The notes under the pieces are model-generated. The model was not told where the DNA came from. It was given only the letters and a program-made list of their open reading frames with translations, and ran no database searches. A DNA stretch of 39,822 nt from Nitrobacter sp. 62-13 (GTDB lineage: Bacteria; Pseudomonadota; Alphaproteobacteria; Rhizobiales; Xanthobacteraceae): positions 1 to 39,822 of the forward strand of contig NZ_MKRN01000172.1 in assembly GCF_001896955.1 (NCBI RefSeq), given 5' to 3'. Shown piece by piece: positions 34,063 through 39,822 of the stretch; position 1 is the stretch's first letter, and the number at the start of each line of letters is the position of its first letter. A program made the translations under genes and the position numbers.

Positions 34063-35787
34063 TTACGGCAGCACCTCCCGGCGTTCGCTCAGAAGCACGT
34101 CGGTCTCGGCGCGCTTGTCGGCCAGCAGGCCGTTATCGGCGGCCTCGATCGCCGCGAACAGTTCGTGCGCGTCCGTCAGCCGCGTCACCGTCACGTAGTC
34201 CGCGCCGGCGGCATATTGATCCTCGACATCCGACAGCAGGTCCGCCGTCGAAATGATCTTGGCGGTCGGGTTGAGCGAGCGGACGTGACGAACGAGTTTG
34301 ACATTGGTGGCGCCCTTGAGCAGCGAATCCGGCACGCTCAGAATGATGATCTCGGCGCCGCCGACCCCGGCATGCAGCAGCGTGTCCACATTGCTGATGT
34401 CACCATAGGTGACGTGCAGGCCACGGGCAGAAAGGGTGCTGAATACCACGGGGTTGAAGTCGACCACCGCGATCTGATCCAGCAGCGACTCGTTGCGGCG
34501 TTCGATCTCGCTCAAAAGTGCGCTGGCGGCGCGGAAGAATCCGAGGATGACGATGCGGCGCGGCTCGGCATGATCTCCGTGTCCGCCCTCGCCGGCCTCG
34601 GTGCGGTCGAGGTCGCGCAAACCGAGCCGCTTCAAAAACCTGATCCCCGATCGCGAAAGCTGATCGCTGCGCCCGATCGCGAACGTGCTCAGCACGGCCA
34701 GCACCACGAAGGCGAACGAGGCCGCGCTCGCGGTCTGAGTGCTGATGTGTCGCGCAGCCAGCCCGGTCTGGATCACGACCAGCGAAAACTCGCTGATCTG
34801 CGCCAGGTTGATGGCCGGCAGCAGGCTGGCGCGCAGGCCCTGTTTCATCAGATACAGCGGCACGAAGGTGGTGACCAGGCGGCTCGCCACCGTGAAGGCT
34901 GCGATCGTCAGCGCGAGCCAGATCACCGAGCCGTTCGGGATCGGGATCGTCATGCCCAGCGCGACGAAAAACAGCGTAATGAAGAAGTCGCGCAACGTCG
35001 TCACCTTGGCGGTGACGTCGAGCGCATAAGGGAAAGTCGAGAGCGACACGCCCGCCACCAGCGAGCCCATTTCGCGGGACAGATGCAGCCGCTCGGCGAT
35101 CTCCCCGATCAGAAAACACCACGCCAGCGCGCCGAGCAGCACCAGTTCCGGGCGGCGCGCGATCTGGTGAAACAGATATGGCAACACATAGCGGCTGAGG
35201 ACCAGCGCGGTCGCGACCAGCGCCCCGACCCGCGCGATCGAGAGCAGGACGATGGAGATCTGAAGGTTGTCGAGGCTGGGCTGCACCGCCAGGAACAGGA
35301 TCGCGAAAATATCCTGCAGCACCAGCACGCCGAGGGTGATGCGGCCCGGCAGAGTGTCGAGTTCGCGTTTCTCGTACAGGACCTTGACGATGATGACCGT
35401 GCTCGACAGCGCGCAGGCGACGCAAAGATACAGCGCATCGAAACCGCCCTGGCCCATCGCAAGACCGATCGCCATGAAAAACAACACGCCGAGGATGCAG
35501 CCGCCGAGGAGCTGGCCGCCGCCGGCGATCAGGATCACCGGCCCGGCGCGCACGATCTTCTTCAGGTCGATTTCCAGGCCGATCATGAAGAGCATGAAGA
35601 TCAGACCGAGCTCGGAAATGGTCTGGATCGATGCCTGCGATTTGACCCATCCCATTCCGAACGGACCGATGACGAACCCGGCCACCAGATAGGCCAGGAT
35701 CAGCGGTTGCCGGGAAAAATGCGCTGCCAGCCCGAGGCCCCAGGCGAACAGGATGGAAAGCGTGATATCGCCAATAAGCTCGTGCAT
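34063..35787 (-). CDS. KefB/CPA2-type monovalent cation:proton antiporter
   Basis: 574 residues. The N-terminal Na/H-exchanger domain has about 12 membrane helices (1-375), including FMIGLEIDL near 66-74 and GVLVLQDIFAILFL near 153-166, where the QD is the ion-site Asp typical of CPA2. A cytoplasmic TrkA-N/RCK-like domain follows from about 411. Its nucleotide-binding loop is degenerate: RRIVILGFFRAASALL keeps only the first Gly of GxGxxG, so NAD(H) control is doubtful, although VVDFNPVVF and GDISNVDTL are retained. No TrkA-C domain or KefF-like partner is seen. ATG 35785-35787 has GGGGG just upstream. Confidence 0.9.
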   Translation of the reverse strand: MHELIGDITLSILFAWGLGLAAHFSRQPLILAYLVAGFVIGPFGMGWVKSQASIQTISELGLIFMLFMIGLEIDLKKIVRAGPVILIAGGGQLLGGCILGVLFFMAIGLAMGQGGFDALYLCVACALSSTVIIVKVLYEKRELDTLPGRITLGVLVLQDIFAILFLAVQPSLDNLQISIVLLSIARVGALVATALVLSRYVLPYLFHQIARRPELVLLGALAWCFLIGEIAERLHLSREMGSLVAGVSLSTFPYALDVTAKVTTLRDFFITLFFVALGMTIPIPNGSVIWLALTIAAFTVASRLVTTFVPLYLMKQGLRASLLPAINLAQISEFSLVVIQTGLAARHISTQTASAASFAFVVLAVLSTFAIGRSDQLSRSGIRFLKRLGLRDLDRTEAGEGGHGDHAEPRRIVILGFFRAASALLSEIERRNESLLDQIAVVDFNPVVFSTLSARGLHVTYGDISNVDTLLHAGVGGAEIIILSVPDSLLKGATNVKLVRHVRSLNPTAKIISTADLLSDVEDQYAAGADYVTVTRLTDAHELFAAIEAADNGLLADKRAETDVLLSERREVLP

Positions 35788-36107
35788 GCCCCCTCAGCCG
35801 GTCGACAGAATCTCGGAAGTCCGGGCCAAGATACGCGGTTAACGCCGGCTTCGTCGATGCCCGTCGCGCCTGCTGCTTCGCGCCTTCAAGGAATCGCTCC
35901 CCCGCGAACGCGGGCACGCTGGCCGTACGGCATCGCAATTCGGCATCGGCAACCGTGCGCCGCGGATGTACCTGATCCAGGTTGTCATGGAAAGACGTGT
36001 TCGGGAGAAGGATTCGAACCTCGATCCCCGCTATGATCGCGTGCCCCGGCGCAGCAGCAATTTTACGCCAGGCTCCGTCTTACCGACGTCTGGCCACGTA
36101 TCGATCT
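35788..36107. other. 320-base gap with a tRNA-like T-arm sequence and a stable hairpin
   Basis: On the minus strand GAGGTTCGAATCCTTCTCCCG (about 36001-36021) looks like a tRNA T-arm and acceptor 3' strand. Upstream of it (36067-36094) GCCAG-CGTC pairs with GACG-CTGGC, a hairpin resembling a D-arm, just behind the stop of the PAS chemoreceptor. The 5' acceptor strand needed for a functional tRNA is not found, so this is at best a decayed tRNA. The rest shows nothing. Confidence 0.35.
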
Positions 36108-37802
36108 CTATGCGACCCGGACGGAGTTCAGGAAGTTGTTGACCTCCGCCTTGAGCCGGGCGCTGTCGCGCGACAGCGTTTGCGCCGCAGTCAACACCAG
36201 GGACGAGGCAGTTCCTGTTTCCGCCGCTCCGCGCTGCAGATTGCCGACATTCGAGGAAACTTCCTGCGCGCCCTGGGCGGCGTGTTGCACGTTGCGGGAG
36301 ACTTCCTGGGTAGTCGCGCCCTGTTCCTCGATCGCCGAGGCGATCGTGGAGGAGATGCCTGACAGCTTTTCGATGGAATTGCGAATTTCGTTGATCGCGG
36401 CGACGGATTCCTGCGTGGCGGATTGGATGTCGCCGATCTGCTGACCGATTTCGCCGGTGGCCTTGCCGGTTTGCTCGGCGAGCGCCTTCACTTCCGAAGC
36501 GACGACCGAAAATCCGCGGCCAGCCTCCCCGGCGCGCGCAGCCTCGATCGTGGCGTTGAGAGCAAGGAGGTTGGTTTGACCCGCGATATTGTTGATGATC
36601 TCGACGATGTCGCCGATGCGCGATGCCGCGCTCGACAGCGCACTGACGCGCTCAGTCGCCGAGTGCACCTGATCGACGGCATTGCCCGCCATGCGCGCCG
36701 ACTCCTGCACCCGCTGGCTGATTTCGCAAACCGAGGCGGTCATCTCCTCGGTGGCCGAAGCCACCGAATTGACGTTCGAGGAGGCTTCGTTCGATCCGTT
36801 GGCAACGCGCGCCGCAAAATCCCTCGCGTGGTCGGCATTGGACGCGAGCGTGGTTGCGGACGCTTCCAGTTCGGTCGCCGACGTGGCGACAGCCTGGACG
36901 ATTTCGCCGATCGCCGCTTCGAAGGAATCGGCGATCTTCGTCATGTCCGCCTTGCGCTGGATGTCGGCCCGGCGTTGCGTGGAATTGACCTCTTCCCGGC
37001 TGAAGCGGATCAGTGTCTGCACGGTCTGAAGGTTGCGAAGCGCCGTACCGATTTCGTCATCGCGCTTGATCTCGATCCGATTGTCGAATTTGTCGTGGAC
37101 GAGGTTCACCATCGTCTCGTTCAGGTGATGCATCGGTTCCTCAAACGCACGAAGCGTCTGGCGTCCGACGAGTCCTGCGGCAGCAACCCCGGCAATGCCA
37201 AGAAAGCCGAGGACGGCCCCCCACGCCCCGCCGGCCACGGTTGCCCCCAGCGCGCTACAGGTCAGCAGGAAAGCGGCCTGCAGCGTGATCAACGTCGTCA
37301 TGCGCGCCCGCATGGTCCGTGTGAACAACCCGAAACGGTCGAAGAACGATCGCTTCCGGATGATACCGGCATCGATCCGGTACGGGTGCCGCCGCTTTTC
37401 GCGAATGGCGGCATAGACTTCCTCCGCCAGCGCGCGCTGGTCGGCAGCAAGCCTGGTGCGGATCGAGGTATAGCCGCTGACCTGCCCGTTCGTACGGATC
37501 GGCGAGGCGGTCGCAAGCACCCAGTAGAAACCACCGTTCTTGCGGCGGTTCTTGATCGCGCCGACCCAGGGCTTCTCGGCCTTCAGCGTGTCCCAGAGAT
37601 TTTCGAACGCCTCCGGCGGCATGTCCGGGTGGCGGACGATATTGTGCGCCTTGCCCATCAATTCCTCGGACGTGAATTCCGCAGCGTCGATGAAGTCCTC
37701 GTTGACGTAGGTGAGACGACCCTTGAGGTCGGTCCTCGAAACGATCAGCGTCTCATCGGAAACGGGATATTCTGCATCGGTAACCGGAAAGTTCTTGCGC
37801 AC
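36108..37802 (-). CDS. PAS-domain methyl-accepting chemotaxis protein (Aer-like)
   Basis: 564 residues. An N-terminal PAS domain (about 15-115: [50 protein letters not shown]) suggests intracellular sensing of redox or energy state, as in Aer. Two adjacent membrane helices (about 170-215, [22 protein letters not shown] onward) anchor it without a periplasmic loop. A HAMP-like linker and the MCP signalling domain follow, with the tip [21 protein letters not shown] near 405. C-terminus [10 protein letters not shown], no pentapeptide. The start is GTG 37800-37802. FAD ligands cannot be judged. It resembles the chemoreceptor at 13514 only in the signalling domain. Confidence 0.92.
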   Translation of the reverse strand: MRKNFPVTDAEYPVSDETLIVSRTDLKGRLTYVNEDFIDAAEFTSEELMGKAHNIVRHPDMPPEAFENLWDTLKAEKPWVGAIKNRRKNGGFYWVLATASPIRTNGQVSGYTSIRTRLAADQRALAEEVYAAIREKRRHPYRIDAGIIRKRSFFDRFGLFTRTMRARMTTLITLQAAFLLTCSALGATVAGGAWGAVLGFLGIAGVAAAGLVGRQTLRAFEEPMHHLNETMVNLVHDKFDNRIEIKRDDEIGTALRNLQTVQTLIRFSREEVNSTQRRADIQRKADMTKIADSFEAAIGEIVQAVATSATELEASATTLASNADHARDFAARVANGSNEASSNVNSVASATEEMTASVCEISQRVQESARMAGNAVDQVHSATERVSALSSAASRIGDIVEIINNIAGQTNLLALNATIEAARAGEAGRGFSVVASEVKALAEQTGKATGEIGQQIGDIQSATQESVAAINEIRNSIEKLSGISSTIASAIEEQGATTQEVSRNVQHAAQGAQEVSSNVGNLQRGAAETGTASSLVLTAAQTLSRDSARLKAEVNNFLNSVRVA

Positions 37803-38189
37803 GGGGAAACTCGTCGATCTGTTGGGGTTGAGGCAAGCGTTGCACCCGATGCACTGCCATGGCGCGATTCGCGAAGAATTGCGTGAGCAGAAATCGGTAG
37901 CGTTATCCTCAAAAGCTTACCTGGGAAGAACGCATATCGAGCCTGGTGGCAACTCGGGCAAGTGAACCATCGCGGATGGCACCTTCTGTGGTTTACCGGG
38001 ATTCAAGCTCTAAAGCGTATCGAAAACACAATAGGACAATCCGGTTAAAAAACGGTGGTTGGCAGCTACGCGAGCGGGCTTGACCGTTTTGCAAAGGATC
38101 ACGACATCTCAGCCACTCCTCCCGATTGTCGATGGATATGGTTGATCACCCTCGCCGCTTTCAGGACAGCAAATCAACCATCAGGCATA
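37803..38189. other. 387-base gap without a gene
   Basis: Overlapping short frames only. At 38182-38206 CAGGCATATCACT begins a stretch of about 25 bases that reappears with three changes at 38880-38904, on the other side of the cytochrome-like gene. Nothing else is evident. Confidence 0.5.
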
Positions 38190-38666
38190 TCACTTCGCCG
38201 CTGGTGTTGTCGTATCGAGGCGATAGCTGGCATGGCAGGCGACGCACGCCGATAGCTGTGTGCCCAGACTTGCGAGCAGCTGCTCGCGACTCGCGCCTGA
38301 CCCCGCTGTGGCGGCAATCTCGTCAAAGCGCCTATGGACGCTGAGCCCGAGCCGCTTGAACTCGATCGGCAACTTGGCCATCAGTGCTGGATTGACGTCG
38401 GCGGCCGCTGCCATGCCGCTCGCACGCGCCGCCTTCGCAACCCGCTCCATGTCGCCTGCCTTCACCCCGTCAACCACGACCTGCACGGTCTCAAGCATGC
38501 TGCGCATTTCGGCGAGAACGAGATCGCGCTCGTCCGACGCCAACAGAACAGCCGTGCGCCCGTCGGGCGCCACCCGCGTCTGGCCGCGAATGAAGAAAAA
38601 GATGGCCACGCCAATGGTAACAAACCAAAGAGCAATGGCCGCAACGGACAGCACACGCGTACTCAT
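38190..38666 (-). CDS. membrane-anchored class II cytochrome c-like protein
   Basis: 158 residues. One N-terminal membrane helix (about 6-26, VAAIALWFVTIGVAIFFFI) and a helical periplasmic domain end with a heme-binding CVACH near residue 147, close to the C-terminus, as in cytochrome c' (class II) rather than class I cytochromes. Mid-protein helices (MRSMLETVQVVVDGVKAGDMERVAKAARASGM; LPIEFKRLGLSVHRRFDEIA) fit a four-helix bundle. ATG 38664-38666 has GAGGAG nine bases upstream. The frame is open further upstream with a Cys-rich segment (METCICSMTQCGLQHRGC), but the internal start gives a proper membrane anchor. The distal ligand is not certain. It lies downstream of the DUF2231 gene, same strand. 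Confidence 0.75.
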   Translation of the reverse strand: MSTRVLSVAAIALWFVTIGVAIFFFIRGQTRVAPDGRTAVLLASDERDLVLAEMRSMLETVQVVVDGVKAGDMERVAKAARASGMAAAADVNPALMAKLPIEFKRLGLSVHRRFDEIAATAGSGASREQLLASLGTQLSACVACHASYRLDTTTPAAK

Positions 38667-38993
38667 GGGATCGTTCTCCTCGCCGCCCAGCGGGCAGCCG
38701 CGGTGCTGCAGCCCACATTGCGTCATAGAGCAGATGCAGGTTTCCATGCTTTGCTCTTGCGCAAAGTCGGCGGTCCGCTGGATGACGAGCAACGCCGGGC
38801 TGCTCCGGTTCGCAGATCCGGGAGCAGCCGTGTTCTCTATCCCGCTAATGAAAATTTTGGTTTGGCCAAAGGTGATATGCAGGCATATCACTGCGACGCT
38901 GCCTTCCCGACAGAAGCGCGCGCCCAAGCGAAAGATGGTTCTCCTGAACACGCGGACGGTGGCGCGACGAGGCGGCTCGTTGAGACATCTATT
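38667..38993. other. 327-base gap between the DUF2231 and cytochrome-like genes
   Basis: It contains the 20-bp palindrome at 38872-38891 and, in frame with the cytochrome-like gene, a possible Cys-rich 27-codon N-terminal extension (ATG near 38747). No other feature is supported. Confidence 0.5.
38872..38891. promoter_or_regulatory. perfect 20-bp palindrome, candidate operator
   Basis: GTGATATGCAGGCATATCAC: two perfect 9-bp arms around AG. It lies 206 bases upstream of the cytochrome-like start and about 100 bases past the DUF2231 stop. Its right half recurs at 38182-38193. Spacing is not that of an FNR/FixK box (TTGAT-N4-ATCAA). Confidence 0.5.
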
Positions 38994-39440
38994 TTAATCA
39001 GCGACACCGACCCGGTGACGGAAAACCATTTCGCCGCCCTTCCAAGCCGTGAACACCAGGATCAGCACGACCAGGCCCGAAAGAACCACGCCGGTCGGAA
39101 CGACCGCTGAGCTGCCGTGCTCGTAACGGGAATACCAATTATAAAGCGCGATAAGCAGGGCGATGACGTTGCCGACCGCGTGAAATCGCGTGTCCGACAG
39201 GTTGCGAACTCGACCATCGCCGAAGACGTCAACAAGGCCCGTCACCGCAGCGATCGCTGCCGTAATGAGGCCGATGCCGAGGAGCCACAGCGAGGCTGTC
39301 GTCCAGAACTGATTTGATGTGGCGTAAAAGGCGAGGTCGGACACGAAGGTCAGAACAAAACAAACGATGGGAAACCCTATCACCATCGGATGAATCGGAT
39401 GGCCAGCAACCTGTGCCGTGGAACGTGGGTTTGTCGTCAT
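38994..39440 (-). CDS. DUF2231 domain membrane protein
   Basis: 148 residues with four hydrophobic spans. The N-terminal AGHPIHPMVIGFPIVCFVLTFVSDL (HPIHPM motif) is the DUF2231 signature, followed by WLLGIGLITAAIAAVTGLVD, VGNVIALLIALYNWYSRYE and GVVLSGLVVLILVFTAWKGGEMVFRH, the last Gly-Gly-Glu-containing helix also typical. Function is not established. ATG 39438-39440 has a strong AAAGGAG seven bases upstream. Upstream also lie a 19-bp palindrome and a candidate EcfG promoter. The cytochrome-like gene follows on the same strand after 327 bases. Confidence 0.88.
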   Translation of the reverse strand: MTTNPRSTAQVAGHPIHPMVIGFPIVCFVLTFVSDLAFYATSNQFWTTASLWLLGIGLITAAIAAVTGLVDVFGDGRVRNLSDTRFHAVGNVIALLIALYNWYSRYEHGSSAVVPTGVVLSGLVVLILVFTAWKGGEMVFRHRVGVAD

Positions 39441-39451
39441 AGCAAACTCCT

Positions 39452-39490
39452 TTGTTGGCTAAGCCAACAACTCCGTCGAGTTCGAGTTCC
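39452..39490 (-). promoter_or_regulatory. candidate EcfG promoter overlapping a 19-bp palindrome, upstream of DUF2231
   Basis: TTGTTGGCT (39452-39460) and AGCCAACAA (39462-39470) form a perfect palindrome with a one-base centre just upstream of the Shine-Dalgarno. On the minus strand GGAAC (39490-39486) is followed after 16 bases by TGTT (39469-39466), which overlaps the palindrome. GGAAC-N16-TGTT is the arrangement also seen at 3145-3169. Confidence 0.4.
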
Positions 39491-39594
39491 TCCGCTGTTC
39501 GATCTGATCAAACTGCTACACTTGACTGTTATGGCGCGCGACGCAGCCACGCCTCTCCCGCTGCGATGACGCATGGCCAAAAATGAACCCACGT

Positions 39595-39818
39595 GACCGG
39601 ACGACGTTAGTAGCGAGTTCCGCGTTTTCCTCCGGCGCCGCGGCGCACGATCAGAGCGGTTGCGGTGAGCCTCTCTGGCTCGAGTCGCCGTCCTGGCGCA
39701 CTGGGCCGCGGATGTTCTCGCCGGATTCGTGCTCGGTGCGGTTCTGGAGCGGCTTCTTCGGCTGGGACCGGTTACCCGCCCAAAACCCCTGAAGGAGAAA
39801 ACGGATGCCGATCGCTGA
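39595..39818 (+). pseudogene. 3' remnant of a second PAP2-family phosphatase, with two frameshifts
   Basis: The last stretch reads ARVAVLAHWAADVLAGFVLGAVLERLLRLG and ends at TGA 39816-39818. It carries the third PAP2 motif in its usual form (R-x5-H-x3-D: R, then HWAAD). Upstream, adjacent frames supply what should precede it: PAPRRTIRAVAVSLS (before about 39678) and TTLVASSAF (before about 39630), which correspond to the region after PSGHA in the left-edge gene. The PSGH and K-x6-RP parts are absent. Two frame changes and a lost 5' end make it a pseudogene unless the assembly has errors. The next gene begins inside its last codons. Confidence 0.6.
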
Positions 39819-39822
39819 AGAC
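39805..39822 (+). CDS. start of an unidentified gene (first six codons)
   Basis: ATG 39805-39807 is preceded by AAGGAG at 7-8 bases spacing, a strong ribosome-binding site, and the visible residues are MPIAED. It overlaps the final codons of the PAP2 remnant, so the two were probably co-translated before the remnant decayed. The rest lies outside the window. Confidence 0.55.

Noticed and set aside
34030-36036. A 668-codon open frame on the plus strand opposite the KefB-type gene
   Set aside because: Antisense shadow: Gln/Arg/Asp/His-rich without domain signals, while the minus strand gives a full antiporter.
1-39822. CRISPR arrays, rRNA operons, complete insertion sequences, prophage or toxin-antitoxin modules
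   Set aside because: I looked for regularly spaced repeats, rRNA wording, transposase or integrase domains, phage structural genes and paired small antitoxin/toxin genes. Apart from the serine-recombinase fragment at 3884-3952 none was seen.

Overview
The window is GC-rich bacterial chromosome. Gene content, codon use and the dispersed palindromic repeats point to an alphaproteobacterium of the Bradyrhizobium / Rhodopseudomonas / Nitrobacter / Afipia group (Nitrobacteraceae). No plasmid, phage, rRNA or CRISPR locus is visible. One intact tRNA gene (Gln-TTG, minus strand, 4223-4297) separates an accessory left end from a housekeeping stretch.

Left end (1-4222): an edge-truncated PAP2 phosphatase, two very small membrane ORFs, a chimeric remnant in which the 5' part of an isochorismatase-family hydrolase is joined to the 3' part of a CheB-type gene, a DUF72 gene, and about 1.1 kb without an intact gene that holds a short serine-recombinase fragment. 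This looks like a decayed island next to a tRNA gene. Two genes here (PAP2, DUF72) and the DUF2231 gene at the far right have upstream sequences resembling the alphaproteobacterial general stress (EcfG) promoter.

Middle (4590-32430): an acyl-CoA dehydrogenase and enoyl-CoA hydratase pair, a histone-deacetylase-like amidohydrolase, xseB, dxs, tlyA and an RlmD/RumA-type RNA methyltransferase run on the plus strand. Then come a chemoreceptor, clpS, aroC (convergent with clpS), a histidine phosphatase, an alpha/beta hydrolase, a CbpA-type J-protein, a small lipoprotein, pdxH with an overlapping SDR gene, a small Cys-containing protein, corA, an L,D-transpeptidase lipoprotein, an extensin-like protein, an AlkK-like acyl-CoA ligase, a pirin/LysR divergent pair, a DUF1499 membrane protein, an MBL-fold hydrolase and glutaryl-CoA dehydrogenase. 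The recurrent themes are fatty acid and dicarboxylate CoA metabolism, cofactor and isoprenoid synthesis, RNA modification and envelope maintenance.

Right end (32642-39822): ribB with a degenerate RibA half, a KefB-type antiporter, a PAS-containing chemoreceptor, a membrane-anchored class II cytochrome c-like protein next to a perfect 20-bp palindrome, a DUF2231 membrane protein, a frameshifted 3' remnant of a second PAP2 gene, and the first codons of another gene.

I found no clearly new multi-gene system. The most notable unexplained structures are a composite two-hairpin repeat present twice in opposite orientation (23137-23290 and 33756-33921), the isochorismatase/CheB fusion scar, the palindrome in the pirin/LysR gap, and the palindrome upstream of the cytochrome-like gene.
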